Notes: generated by a model from the letters alone, not told the origin. Counted from the first letter of the stretch, positions 47,694 through 60,515 are shown. The stretch is 64,000 nt of DNA from Turnera subulata (GCA_028386065.3 JAKUCV010002362.1:59421-123420); one strand, 5' to 3'. Program-made: numbers and translations.

Positions 47694-50439
47694 CCTTTGT
47701 AATAAATATATGAAGAAATCCATCATGGGCCATCCAAATTAAATACTTGGACACATATTTCCTCCTAATAGTAATAACTCACTTTAGGGGTAGGCTGATG
47801 TTGTTTTTTTCTTTCATCTTTATTTGTTATAATCTTTATTTCTTTCAGTTATCTGTTCTCAAAATCAAAAAAAAAAAAAAATCTTTCAGTTATCTAGGGG
47901 ATGTTGTCTTTACCTTTTGAATTGTACCAAAATATCAGTACGGCCCCAGTGACAGGGAAAACCCATCTTGCTAAACAGTCTAACAATATATTCCCATCGT
48001 AGAAAATAGAAAAGGTAGAAACCATTCAATAATTGTAACTATTAAAAGAAAAAGAAAGGACAGCAGTAGTACTAATTAAAACTGAGACCAAAAAAATACG
48101 AGGCTCCACTTTCTTATTATTTTTGCATATAGTCAAAGACAGCAATCTTTCACCTCAAAAAAAAAAAAAAAAAGACAGCAATCTTTGCGACGGGTATTTC
48201 TAGAAGAATTTCAGCTTTAATCTAAGCGACAGTCCACCTTGTAACCATCCAAACGAACAACATAAGTACTTTAATTTTTTCTTTTTTGGTGGTTAAAAAA
48301 AAGAAAGCCCACTGTAGATTTGATTCATATGGAAAAAGCAAAAGGCAAATGACGGAAAACTCAGTGGGAATTGACGTGGAAATTTATGACCATGCTAATA
48401 TTCTTGTGAGTTGGTCCATTGATGCCAAGGGGATAGGGAGGATGGATGGTGACAAACTGACTTATATGGGGTGATGCAAATACTTCCACTTGGTGGTTAT
48501 ATAATTGGTCATTTTCTTTTGTATTCTAGCAACCAGCCGAGCGTGAAAGTTAGGTTTTACGTGTAATGCTTTTTCATGAAAAGAAAATGAAAGTTAGGTT
48601 TTGTGGATTAAACAAAAGAAAAAAAGGAGGAGGCAAGTCATGGGTGTTGCAATGAAATAGATCGCTTTTTCATGCCTTCTAGCTAGTAGTATTAAAATTG
48701 ATAGCAATTAGTATGTGAAGCATGTAGAGTAGAGGTTTACATGTTCTGGAAGGGCCTCCGCTGCAATGTCAATCAAATAATCCTATTCGTTGAAAATAAT
48801 GTTTGGAATCCTTGAATTCTTAATTGCTTGCTTGTGAAAATTCTTCATTAGAACCTTCTATATATTAAGTGCTTTCCTCCCATGTTCCGTTGGATTTGAT
48901 TATCATAGAGTAAAAATGAAACGTGATGATTTACAACGAAAAGTGAAATAATCCATGGAAAAGCCATTATATTCCATATGTTTAGAGATTCCATTAACTA
49001 TACTCATCTAATGTAAAACAATATACAACTAGGATTTGTCTATCTAATCCCCCAAGAAAAGTCTCCTTGGCTTTTCTATTCTCTTCTCCCAAATTCCAAC
49101 ATAATTTTTTTCAATAAAGATGACGAGTGCATTTGTATGGGTCAAGATCAAGTGAAAAGGACACTCTTATGCTTGCCATAATACACACAGTGGTGAAAAT
49201 CAGACTCAACAGATGAAATATAAATTTTAGAAAGATGGTATAAGCAAAAATATATTAATTTCCTGTCGAGAAGACCACCGATGAAATATTCTTTTACTCC
49301 AATGGAGAGCCGCCGTAAATGAAGTCAAAGTGTTTGGAGAGGCACTCCCTCCTAATTGTAACCAATCAACTCATAACAACTCTAGAATAGAAACAAATAA
49401 AAATAAATCTGATTTCATCAGCAAAGCACTGTAGATATTGAGCGTGCATGCAATGATCATTCCTAAAGGGTACTAAATTAACTTAGTCTAATACGAAATG
49501 GCCATCCGTTGTTGTGAAACAGTACTATAGAAGTCTTATTTCAATGTGAATGATTTCTTTATAGTTCTTTATACTTGTTCCTGCGGCAACCAGGTTAGGC
49601 AACGTGTCTTGCTGATATTGTCATTAAATTGGGCTTTGACCTTTGCCATATTTATTGTTTATATACTGTTTAAAAATGAGCTGAAAATATAATTTAATGC
49701 GATGCCAATTAAATAAAAAAGGAATCAACTAAAAAATTTAGCGGAATCATGCGTGATAGGAACTTGGGAGAAAAGGTATTTTAAGCAAAATGGCGCTGAT
49801 CATGACAGTCTGTTATTTAGATACTATCACTATTTTGGCCTTGCATGGAGTATACTCATTCTTCCGACATATTCTATACGGCTACTATATATAATCTTTT
49901 GTTTGGAATTAATAATATGTTTAGCTCAATGTAGTAGTGGTATCTCTCTTGATTTCTGTTAAATTATGTTTTTGTTTAACTACGCAATTTTTTTAATGCT
50001 AATTAGTTTAACTATGCAATTATATTTGTACTATGATGTTGTTGCATATCCGTCAACGTTAGTACTTTAACAAAAACCAGAATCGATCGGTGCATATATA
50101 GTTTTAAAAATGAAGCATGGTTGTAATTGTCTCGTAATACTTTTTGCGTGTCATATCATTATTATCACCACAATTTGGCTGAACTCGGATAATGACTGTT
50201 TATGGTGGCAAGCATGGTAGACTACTTGTTTTCTTATTATCAATAATTTGGATGTAATGAAGAAACTATAAAAGGGAAGCAATGGGATAATATTTTTCAT
50301 TGTTTCTTTTGATTATGTAGTGGAACAATGACATGCTTGGAAAAGGAGAAATTTGCCGATTAACGCTATTAAATCTTCCCATTTTAACTTCTTTTTATTG
50401 TCCACCGAGAAAAATCCTTACATATGAAACAATTGTGCA
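47694..50439. other. intergenic, no gene found
   Basis: AT-rich DNA with A-runs (47868, 48157). Short frames at 48286 and 49753 have no family features. Confidence 0.5.
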
Positions 50440-50444
50440 CACAC

Positions 50445-53400
50445 TGTAACAGCCCGGGTAAAAATTTAGATTTTTACCGGGACTGTTAAAGTCGTTATAC
50501 AGTGATTTACCGAAAGAATTAATCTTGGGTAATTAATTCAAGGTAAATCGGGCGTCGTTTTTCGTAACCGAGGGTTTTCCCGTGCTCGTGATTTTTCCGT
50601 GGATTTTACGGACCAAAGTTGGTATTTTTCGGGTCCCGGAATTCTCAAAAAATCACACCGGAAATACTGAGGGGGGGTAAGCAGTCATTTTCTGGTCCGG
50701 TCTGGACATGACTTACCTGCATGATTGAGTCTGCGCCGCCTATCCCTGTGACGCTCGTGTCTTACCATTCTTTTGTGTCGCTCGTGCACCCTGCTTTTTC
50801 TTGCTTAGTAAACGTATGTCTTCTGCAAAAACTTAAAACACAAAAACACCACACACCTCATCTCCTTTCTTCTCCTCCCCGTGACCAAACCATCGCCGCC
50901 ACCAAGACTAGCACACACAACCCGAGACCGCACCTACCCGAGCCACCAACACCAGCTCGCCGCCACACCTGCACCTCTCTTCCTTCCTCTCACCGTGAAC
51001 CGCCATCGAGAACCACCACAACCACAGCGCCACCATCGAGCCCTCGTCACCATCTTCCTCTCTCTCTTCCTGCTCGCTCACCGATGCTACACCACCGCCG
51101 CAGTCAGACCGAGATGCACACCTGCAGCTCTCGTCGATGCCGTCGGGGAAGGAGGCCGACGACCCGAGCTCGCGCTCACCGCAAGCAGCCCTTGTCTTCT
51201 GCTGCTGCCCTATTCGCGCCGCCGTCTGCAGGACACCACCGCCACGCCACCGACCAGACGAGGCACGCTGAAGTGAGCCACCTGCCGCACCGCCTCCTGC
51301 AGGGCAGCCACACTGCGCACCTCTTGCCCTCGTCGTCTGTCCCTACCGCCTGTCAGCCGACCCGCCGCCGCTGCGAGTGGGTTTTTGTTGAAGGAAACCC
51401 TGTGACCCGGAAGTTTATGGCTTCAGGTCGGGTTGACCCGAGTGGTGGAGGTGGGTTTGGAGATTTGGGCGGGCTAGTAGCTTGGGCTGTGGATCTGGGC
51501 TTGCAGCCTTGGCCTGGTCCTTGCACCTGGGCTTGGTCATGGGCTGCATAGCTTGGCCCAGTCTAGTATAAAAAAAAAGAAATAAAAGAGAATAATAATA
51601 ATCTGGAAAATAATTTGAAAGTATGTACATATGTTTCTGGAAGGTAGACAAAATAAATTATTTGACCAGAAATAATTATTTTGGTATACCTAGTATATGG
51701 TTATGTTTAGGAAAAGGAAAAAAAAAATACCTAGACATACTATTTTGGAAAATGACCTATAAAAGAATTACTGTCTTATGATAAATTCATAGAAAATGAT
51801 ATATATACTATGAGTATTTTGGAAATATATATATGGAAGACAAAGTATAATTATTTTATTAAGAAATAAAAAATATTAAAAGGAGAGTTTTAGTTAAAGT
51901 ATGGTACCGAAATTATATTCGGATATACGTACGGTATAATATTTTCGGTAAAAGATGATAATAAAGGATATGAACCGGGATGGGTTTATTCCGCAGTTTT
52001 GGCATCATAGCATACCGATTATGCGCATTTATGTGAGTATATTGTTTTGTTGTATACGTTTGGATATCGGGCAGTTTTCCGAGGAGCCGGCTTTGGACCG
52101 GTCATTGTTTTCGGAGTTGAGTAATCGGCCAAGGTGAGGATGGATAACCCTTGATATGTGCCTGTAATACTTTGTGTGTTTTGTTGTTTGATTGAACTGC
52201 TGAGAGGGTCATTGTTGGTTATTTGACTGTTATGGTTATTGATGTTGTTGTTGTTGGACTGTGTTATTGGTCGTGTGGATATTGTGATGAACTGTTAATT
52301 GTGAATAATTGGTGTTATATGAATTGTTGTTAGATATTTGACAATATGGGATTGTGTTGGTTATTTGGCTGCTATGGTTATTGTTGTTGTTATTGCTATG
52401 ATGCTGATTTGCTTGATTGAACTGCTGTGTTGACTGTTATTGGTTTCTTGGATACTGTGTTGTGATTGAGGTTGGACTGTGAGTAATTGATGTTATCAAA
52501 CTGTTGATGGATTGGTCTGTTGTATAACTTGAGTTAATAGGAAGTTGGATAATTGTTTGACTGTTATGGATATTGTGATTGTTGTCGGTAGACTGTGTTG
52601 TGATTGGATAATTGGAATAAACTATGATATGGATAGTTGGGAAAAAGGAAATGGAAATTGGAAGTTGATTTAAGATGATGATTTAATTGTCTCATGGAAA
52701 GTAGTGGTACGACTAGATGGTTCGAGGCTAGTTCTGTGGTGTCATGGCCGGTTTCTCGGTTATGGGATGTTGATCCCGGTTTGATTTGGATATTGGGATG
52801 TTGATCCCCGGTTACGTTTGGCCTGGCATCCAGAATTAGTTAATAACCAGGTACGACCCTAGCTTGTCCAGTGACGGGGCCTAAAGATTAAAATTGGAAA
52901 AGTTAATGAGTGAGTTGTGTCTTCTGGTTTGGGGTTTAGGATGTCGATCCCTGTGATTTGGCTTTAGAATAGATATGACTTAATTGTCACGCCGTAAGTA
53001 GAGGTACGACCGGTTGGTTTGAGACTGTTTTGTGGTGGCCATGATCTGGGTTACTTGTGATGGGCATGTTGATCCCTGAGATTGTGATTGGGATGTTGAT
53101 CCCTGAGATTGTTATTGGGATGTTGATCCCTGAGATTGTTATAGGGATGTTGATCCTTGAGATTGTGCTTGGGATGTTGATCCTTGAGATTGTGATTGGG
53201 ATGTTGATCCCTGAGATTGTTATTGGGATGTTGATCCCTGAGATTTGATATTGGGATGTTGATCCCGGGTTCTTTTTGATCTGGCACCAAAAACAGGTTG
53301 ATAACCTGGTACGACCCTAGCTTATCCGTGACGGGGCCCAGAAAGGTAAAATTGGAATAATAATAAATTTTTTGGTATGTTTGGGACGAGTCTTTGGGTT

Positions 53401-53884
53401 TGGTCTGTCTTGTACGGAATTGTCTTTGGTATGGTTTGTGACTGTTGTCTGTATTATCTTCCTTGAAGTATTATGGTTGCTTGCATATCTTTGTTTATCC
53501 TTGGTTGGTGAGCACTTCGGACTCACCCTCCACCTGCGGGCTTTCATCCTGTAGGTTGAGTTATTTGTGGCTCAGGTATGATGCAATCCAGACAGGCTGC
53601 GGCGTTATCCCTTGGATAGGACTCGGATCCATAGTTTGCATCAGTGTCGTATACAGTGTCTTTGTGAGTTATTAAGTCTTCCGCTCTGCTATTTATTGCT
53701 ATTGTTGGGCCATTGGGCCGGTTGTGTTATTATTGGTGATCCCGGATTCGGGTGTTATGTTTTGATGTTGGGCCGAAGGGTCAGATTTCTGGTGACTTGT
53801 TTATAATTTGGGCTTGTTTGGTCGGGTCGTTATAGTTTCGGCACATGTTTACTGTGTACGGTAAATACGGGTCGGGGCGTTTCA
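50445..53884 (+). repeat. 5' LTR (3,440 bases)
   Basis: Differs from the 3' LTR by large indels: it has the segments around 52102-52285, 52510-52945 and 53540-53850 that the other lacks, and it lacks ~128 bases present at 57741-57868. Point differences are few. Confidence 0.9.
53062..53266 (+). repeat. 27-base tandem repeat in the 5' LTR
   Basis: Seven full units and one partial of GGGATGTTGATCCCTGAGATTGTTATT-type sequence. Each unit holds a GGGAT-GTTG-ATCCC hairpin. The frame can be read as a 9-residue repeat on either strand, but its place in an LTR makes coding unlikely. Confidence 0.9.
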
Positions 53885-54142
53885 TTTTTGGTAGCGGAGC
53901 GGGCGTTAGGTCTTGTTGGGCAGTCCTTGTGTGTTTGTTGTTCTTGTTTGCATAGTTCGCTCCATTTGTTTATTATTTTATATCATTTAGTTAGTGCATT
54001 ATGGATCCAGTCAAGGGACGCCAGCTGTCGCTGAACAAACACATAAGAGGTAATTGATGCCATAAATAAGTGGAAACATAAATATTATTAATATTATTAT
54101 TACAAACATTAATATTACATTATATTATTAATAAAAAAATAT

Positions 54143-54824
54143 TCATCTCCTTGGAACAACGTTGACCCTGAAGCTATTAGGGTCATTGTTAATATTCACC
54201 CTGATGCTGTCGTTCCACGAGAACCACATGCCGCCTGCGTTGTTCTGGCCAGGAAGCTCGAACCGGTTTGCTAGAGGGAACCGAAGTGGGATGAGACCGT
54301 GATCGTCTTCAGGCTGCCACTGGGTCTCTGTGAGAAGAACCATGTTGGGCTTGTACTGGTTCTTCAGGTCCCTCTGGATATGCGAGAACTCCTGAGAACG
54401 CCTAGTGATTCCTCTGTAGTTCCACACCAGCAGTCGTGCCTTTGGCCAAGTTGGAGGTAACCGAGTGACTCTAGGCATGCTCTGGGCAGTCATGGAGAGC
54501 TGGTAGTAGGTGCCCTAGTCCAGGAAATGGCAAGTGGGCTCTAGGTTGAATTCCTGAAGTCTTTCAGAAATGAAAAACATCACGGAATTGGCCGAGCCGT
54601 AGAAGGAAGTCCTCAGAGTACCTTGGTCCTCTAGGAAGAACGTCTCTTCCATGGAAGTGACGAAGAATCTGGAGGAGTAGAGTTTGTCGACAAAGACCAG
54701 ACGGGGCATCCTGCAGAGCTCGTTCGTAGTTCTTCTGGACGTTCGTTGATCATGCTGTAGGCCATCTTGTTTCTTCTGCCTAGGTTGCACCTTCGACGAA
54801 GAAGACAGACGATGGAGCAGACAT
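54143..54824 (-). pseudogene. antisense ORF with truncated LINE-type endonuclease domain (second copy)
   Basis: ATG at 54824-54822 opens a reading homologous to 19721-20404: FFVEGA, RLVFVDKLYSSRFFVTSMEE, SFYGSANS, LLVWNYRGITRRSQEF, KPNMVLLTET and GGMWFSWND. It is 682 bases long against 684. Early frame changes and a stop near 54512 break it. It lies antisense to the host element, as the first copy does. It ends in VNVVPRR against VNVVPNR in the other. Most differences are conservative replacements, which hints at selection before decay. Function unknown. Confidence 0.75.
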
Positions 54825-54944
54825 TCTGTCTGGGAGAGTTATGTGTTTTCTTTCTGAATGTGTTTTGTGTTTAGTTCTTCTAAACGTGTTTCACAAAACT
54901 TGCTTTCAAATGCTTTTGATAATTTGCTTCTCACCGCACTGTCT

Positions 54945-54950
54945 TTTATA
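54945..54950 (-). promoter_or_regulatory. TATA box of the antisense ORF
   Basis: The minus strand reads TATAAAAGACAGTG 121 bases before the ATG at 54824, with an A-rich leader between, a normal plant promoter layout. Confidence 0.5.
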
Positions 54951-55796
54951 CTCTTAGGGGAGAGTATGGTTACCGTTTTGTTTTTCAAAGTTTAGACCCC
55001 ACCTATCCCCGGGAAAGTCTAAAGGATTTTTCGGTGATGGGAAAAGCAGATTCCCTTCACAAAGTTCCAAATCATTTTTATTCTTCAAGATGTTGTTTTT
55101 TGAAAATTTTGTCATTGCCTCATTTATTACTTCATCACTTTGTGTGTTTTGGGGCTACCAACGCAAGTGTTTTTCAGCCCCTTCCCATCTTACAATTTTC
55201 TATCGCCCTGGCTACCTTGGCGTTTCTTTTTATGGTTTTTCTATATTTTCCTGCATCTTTTAACACATGCATCCGTGACCGTTGAGGCTAGACTGATGGG
55301 ACCATACCTCGAGTAGAGCGCATGTGCGACAAGCTTACACCTGTTCGGACATCATGGAGGGATACGAGACTTGACAGACATTTTTGGCTCATGCGAAATT
55401 TGTGAACAAGTGGATAACGTTTCTTTCGAGGGACAAAGGACGTGCTCGTGATCATCACCTTGCGAGTTAACGGACATCTTTTTCACGAGGGAAATCGACG
55501 TGACCGTTAACTGTGCATGTCACGTTTCTCGGGATCGAGGATGTTTACGACCGATCTAGAGCGTCGAACATGAAAACATGTTTTGTTCTAACTTCTTTAT
55601 GTTTTGGTTTTGTTAAACGAATTTTGTTTTTAATTTCATTATGTTTAATTTTATATTCTTATTGTTGATTTTTGTTTTATTTTGAGATGTTTTATTTTTC
55701 TGTTTAACACAAGACTTCGTAACATAAGAGTTTTGATTTAAAAAGAAAACTTATTTTATTTATTTCATAACGGTTTTACAACGGAGAAAAAGTACC

Positions 55797-56174
55797 CTAT
55801 TGAGTTACATGCTTCTCTAAGTCTTTTACAAGCTTTTGGATGTTTTTCACGTGAGGGAAGAGTTCCGCGCACGCCAGTTCTATCTGCATCACCGCCGAGC
55901 TGACCTTTCTCAGTGAGACGTTCAGCTGCGATAGCGTCTGCAGTGGAGTCCTGCTTTCAGCCGTTGCTTTGCCCTTCCGATCATCAGCTTCTTTGCCAGC
56001 ACGTTTCTTTCGCTGTCTTGGGGAGACCACCACATCTTCCTTCAGACTGATGGTGTCTGACTTGAACCGCTTCATGGGAGGTTCTTCATCGGAGCTTGAC
56101 GGGATAGCAGTACCACCGATATAGCTATTATCCTCGGAGTCTGAGGTGGTTCTTGTTCTCAGTGGAGAGTCCAT
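55797..56174 (-). CDS. antisense ORF B, small nuclear-type protein in the long-LTR element
   Basis: An intact 125-residue frame. Acidic Ser-rich N-terminus (SDSEDN, SSSDEEPP), a basic cluster PRQRKKRAGK near residue 52 that could be a nuclear signal, and a helical C-terminus with heptad-like Leu, Ile and Val (residues 78-122) that could form a coiled coil. It is antisense to the element and sits next to its 3' LTR. A TATAAG lies about 40 bases before the ATG. I do not recognise the family; it may be a captured host gene or an element-specific antisense gene. Confidence 0.5.
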   Translation of the reverse strand: MDSPLRTRTTSDSEDNSYIGGTAIPSSSDEEPPMKRFKSDTISLKEDVVVSPRQRKKRAGKEADDRKGKATAESRTPLQTLSQLNVSLRKVSSAVMQIELACAELFPHVKNIQKLVKDLEKHVTQ

Positions 56175-56210
56175 GACTGTGTGTGAGTCTGCCAGTCATG
56201 AGGTTCAGTT

Positions 56211-56216
56211 CTTATA
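56211..56216 (-). promoter_or_regulatory. TATA box of antisense ORF B
   Basis: The minus strand reads TATAAGAACTGAACC, about 40 bases before the ATG at 56174. Confidence 0.45.
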
Positions 56217-56359
56217 GCAGAGGAGATGTTGCTTAAGGGTATAAGCGGTATCTCGCGTTGAGTTTGGACACCTGGCAGAGTGTACCAGAAGCTTATTGTG
56301 GTAGGACCCACGGATAAGACTGAATTTCGGGGACAAAATTCTTTTTAAGGTGGGTAGAA

Positions 56360-58968
56360 TGTAACAGCCCGGGTAAAAATTTGGATTTTTACCGGGACTG
56401 TTAAAGTCGTTATACAGTGATTTACCGAAAGAATTATTCTTGGGTAATTAATTCAAGGTAAATCGGGCGTCTTTTTTCGTAACCGAGGGTTTTCCCGCGC
56501 TTGTGATTTTTCTGTGGATTTTATGGACCAAAGTTGGTATTTTTCGGTCCTGGAGTTCTCAGAAAATCACACCGAAAATACTGAGGGGGGGTATGCAGTT
56601 ATTTTCTGGTCTGGTCTGGACATGACTTACTTGCATGATTGAGTCTGCGCCGCCAATCCCTGTGACGCTCGTGTCTTACCTTTCTTCTGTGTCGCTCGTG
56701 CACCCTGCTTTTTCCTGCTTAGTAAACATATGTCTCCTGCAAAAACTGAAAACACAAAAACACCACACACCTCATCTCCTTTCTTCTCCTCCCCGTGACC
56801 AAACCACCGCCGCCACCAAGACTAGCACACACAACCCGAGACCGCACCTACCCGAGCCACCAACACCAGCTCGCCGCCACACCTGCACCTCTCTTCCTTC
56901 CTCTCACCGTGAACCGCCATCAAGAACCACCACAGCCACACCGCCACCACCGAGCCCTCGTCACCATCTTCCTCTCTCTCTTCCTGCTCGCTCACCGATG
57001 CTACACCACCGCCGCAGTCAGACCGAGATGCACACCTGCAGCTCTTGTAGATGCCGTCGGGGAAGGAGGCCGACGACCCGAGCTCGCGCTCGCCGCAAGC
57101 AGCCCTCGTCTTCTGCTGCTGCCCTGTTCGCGCCGCCGTCTGCAGGACACCATCGCCACGCCACCGACCAGACGAGGCACGCTGAAGTGAGCCACCTGCC
57201 GCACCGCCTCTTGCAGGGCAGCCACACCGCACACCTCTTGCCCTCGTCGTCTGTCCCTATCGCCTGTCAGCCGACCTGTCGCCGCTGCGAGTGGGTTTGG
57301 GTTGAAGGAAACCCTGTGACCCGGAAGTTTATGGCTTCGGGTCGGGTTGACCCAAGTTGCGGAGGTGGGTTTGGAGATTTGGGCGGGCTAGTAGCTTGGG
57401 CTGTGGATCTGGGCTTGCAGCCTTGGCCTGGTCCTTGCACCTGGGCTTGCTCATGGGCTGCATAGCTTGGCCCAGTCTAGTATAAAAAAAAAATAAAAGA
57501 GAATAATAATAATTTGGAAAATAATTTGAAAGTATGTATATATATTTCCGGAAAGTAGACAAAATAAATAATTTGACCAGATATAATTATTTTGGTATAC
57601 CTAGTATATGGTTATGTTTAGGAAAAGGAAAAAAAATACCTAGACATACTATTTTGGAAAATGACCTATAAAAGAATTACTGTCTTATGATAAATTCATA
57701 GAAAATGATATATATACTATGAGTATTGTGGAAATATATATATATTATTATTTTCTGGGAAAAATTACATGGTAAATATATTTGATATATGTTATGATAA
57801 TTTCTTTTTGAAAAGATATATACATATATATGATATAATTTCTAGGAAAATTATATTGTTATTATTTTGGAAGACAAAGTATAATTATTTTATTAAGAAA
57901 TAAAAAAATATTAAAAGGAGAGTTTTAATTAAAGTATGGTACCGAAATTATATTCGGATATACGTACGGCATAATAATTTCGGTAAAAGATGATAATAAA
58001 GGATATGAACCGGGATGGGTTTATTCCGCAGTTTTGGCATCATAGCATACCGATTATGTGCATTTATGTGAGTATATTGTTTTGTTGTATAGGTTTGGAT
58101 ATCGGGCAGTTTTCCGAGGAGCCGGCTTCGGACCTTTGAATTGTTAATTGTGAATAATTGGTGTTATATGAATTGTTGTTGGATATTTGATAATATGGAA
58201 TTGTGTTGGTTATTTGGCTGCTATGATTATTGTTGTTGTTATTGCTATGATGCTGATTTGCTTGATTGAACCGCTGTGTTGACTGTTATTGGTTTCTTGG
58301 ATACTGTGTTGTGATTGAGGTTGGACTGTGAGTAATTGATGTTATCAAACTGTTGATCGATCCCTGTGATTTGGCTTTGGAATGGATATGACTTAATTGT
58401 CACGTGGTAAGTAGAGGTACGACCGGATGGTTTGAGACTGTTTTGTGGTGGCCATGGTCTGGGTTACTTGTGATAGGCATGTTGATCCCTGAGATTGTGA
58501 TTGGGATGTTGATCCCTGAGATTGTTATTGGGATGTTGATTCTTGAGATTGTGATTGGGATGATGATCCCTGAGATTGTGATTGGGATGTTGATCCCTGA
58601 GATTGTTATTGGGATGTTGATCCCTGAGATTTGATATTGGGATGTTGATCCCGGGTTCTTTTTGATCTGGCACCAAAAACAGGTTGATAACTTGGTACGA
58701 TCCTAGCTTATCCGTGACGGGGCCCAGAAAAATAAAATTGGAATAATAATAAATTCTTTGGTATGTTTGGGACGAGTCTTTGGGTTTAGTCTGTCTTGTA
58801 CGGAATTGTCTTTGGTATGGTTTGTGACTGTTGTCTGTATTATCTTCCTTGAAGTATTATGGTTGCTTGCATATCTTTGTTTATCTTTGGTTGGTGAGCA
58901 CTTCGGACTCACCCTCCACCTCCGGCACGTGTTTACTGTGTATGGTAAATACGGGTCAGGGCGTTTCA
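56360..58968 (+). repeat. 3' LTR (2,609 bases)
   Basis: Shares the family start and end with the 5' LTR. It is shortened by three deletions and has one extra AT-rich segment at 57741-57868. Confidence 0.9.
58477..58652 (+). repeat. 27-base tandem repeat in the 3' LTR
   Basis: Six full units and one partial of the same unit as at 53062-53266. The copy number differs by one between the two LTRs. Confidence 0.9.
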
Positions 58969-58973
58969 CACAC

Positions 58974-60306
58974 ACCCAGTACGTATAACTATTGCTCTGA
59001 AAGGGATACTTGAATCCACATTCTTGTCCTATATATTATTAGACCATAATATAAGGCCACACTGTACTCCTCCCTCGATATCCTTCTTGATGGCTGCGTT
59101 TAACAATCTTGTTTATTTAATCATGTGCTTCTGCAATATATTGGTGCTTCTTTATTTCAACTGATGAAATGTTGCTTGAGATCGTGGCAAAGCCAAAAAA
59201 AAAAGTCAAGAAATATTTTGTTGGATTCTTTATCAAAAATTGGAAAAGGGTTCACCTATATATCACCCATGTTAATGACGCTGCATTTGAAGGCCTTCCC
59301 AAAATAAAATATCAAGTGGTGTCACATAATGAACAGTGCCCTTTGCCTCTTACATAGCCCCATGGGGTCCTGGTAGATACTACATAGTAATATTCCTTCC
59401 ACAAAATTAATTCTACGAGGTCGCCAGTTTATTATTAGGATCGATGGAGATCTTCCCTATTGAAGATCTCAACCCAGAAATAGTCAAATAATCTCTTGGC
59501 CAGGCTTATGCGGTAGTGGTACCTTGTCTTTTAATTGTTCATTTTGGAGCATGCGTATATATATAGTCGTCCAACCAATTTAATTGAAACTTAAGACATG
59601 CTCATACCAAGGAAAAAATTCAAAGATCTGTCCTTTTTCCTGTATTGCCTTCCCATGAATGACGAAGTACCGGACGTACGTAACAAGTCCTCTTAACTTT
59701 TTAGAATTTCAAGATGAACACATTTTCTTTGAAAATAATAAAACCTTTTTTTGGTGAAAATGTAATAATACCTTTAACGAGTGAGTCATCTGGATGACGA
59801 GAACAAGTTTGGCGTACCCAAATTAGACCAAAGTAGAAATTTCCCTTTTGAAGGGCAACAAGCGATGAAAATTCACTTAAACAGCAAAAAATGAGGTAAA
59901 AGTGCTAAAACACTCCAGAATATATGACGATGGAAAGGGACAGGGTACTCTAACAAGAAACCATATACGTACGAAGAAGGAACATCACTTCAGTCTTTTG
60001 TCAGTGTTAAGTTAATTAGTCAGTACGTAGCTAGCCAGTAAAAAAAACGGGGAGGACAGGCTGCCTGTGAAGTGTGAACACTGAAGAGGTATAATAATCA
60101 CCGTATCTTTCATTAAGAGAAAGAAGCAGGCCGTATCAATCATCATCATTTTCTATGTTTCATCGAGCTTGATGTGAACGCCGACACAGTTCCGTTAGAT
60201 TTGGTTAAACTTATTCTCATAGTAAAAAACCTATCAAGGTGGCCACCTTTCCTTTTTTGAGTAAGCTGTGTTGTAATGGCCGCAGAGCAGAAAGAGGAAA
60301 GCATGT
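58974..60306. other. intergenic, no gene found
   Basis: AT-rich. The small frame at 59125-59357 has no recognisable features. Confidence 0.45.
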
Positions 60307-60316
60307 GTAATTGGGG

Positions 60317-60515
60317 GGCTTCATTACCAAATACCCCCTGTACTTTCGGTCAAACTAGGATCACCCCCTGATAAAAAAAAATCGGTATTTGACCCCCTGA
60401 ACTTTGTATTTCTATGGTTTACCCCCTACGGTTGACCTGATTCCGTTTCCGTCACAAGACTTAACGGAGACTGCGGATGGTGGACACGTGTATTATTATG
60501 GACCGTTGATTTGTA
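60317..60515. repeat. MULE-2 left terminal inverted repeat
   Basis: Pairs with about 62537-62735. The outer ~75 bases are nearly identical; the inner part shares the CTTAACGGA/TCCGTTAAG and GACACGTGT blocks. Confidence 0.88.

Larger units (their letters stand above)
50445..58968 (+). mobile_element. long-LTR retrotransposon lacking gag-pol (LARD-like)
   Basis: LTRs of 3,440 and 2,609 bases (TGTAACAGCCCGGG...GGGCGTTTCA) flank only 2,475 bases. TSD CACAC is at 50440-50444 and 58969-58973. A diverged initiator-Met-type primer site (TTTTGGTAGCGGAGCGGG) follows the left LTR, and a purine-rich AAGGTGGGTAGAA precedes the right one, so the element runs on plus. A short ATG frame at 54001 may be the stub of gag. 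No protease, RT or integrase was found; the element would depend on a relative. The LTR end signals resemble chromovirus (Tekay-like) LTRs, by memory only. The interior is largely two antisense ORFs. Confidence 0.9.

Noticed and set aside
50721..51551. 276-codon ORF, repeated at 56635-57465, open in both LTRs
   Set aside because: It is Pro/Arg/Ser-rich low-complexity DNA inside an LTR and has no family features. GC-rich, stop-poor sequence explains the open frame, and about 15 residue changes between the two copies show no sign of protein constraint.
53057..53290. Repeat peptides (GMLIPEIVI and RDQHPNNNL types) from the 27-base array
   Set aside because: Tandem repeats with a multiple-of-three unit stay open on both strands; their place in an LTR argues against coding. 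There are no unique spacers, so it is not a CRISPR array.
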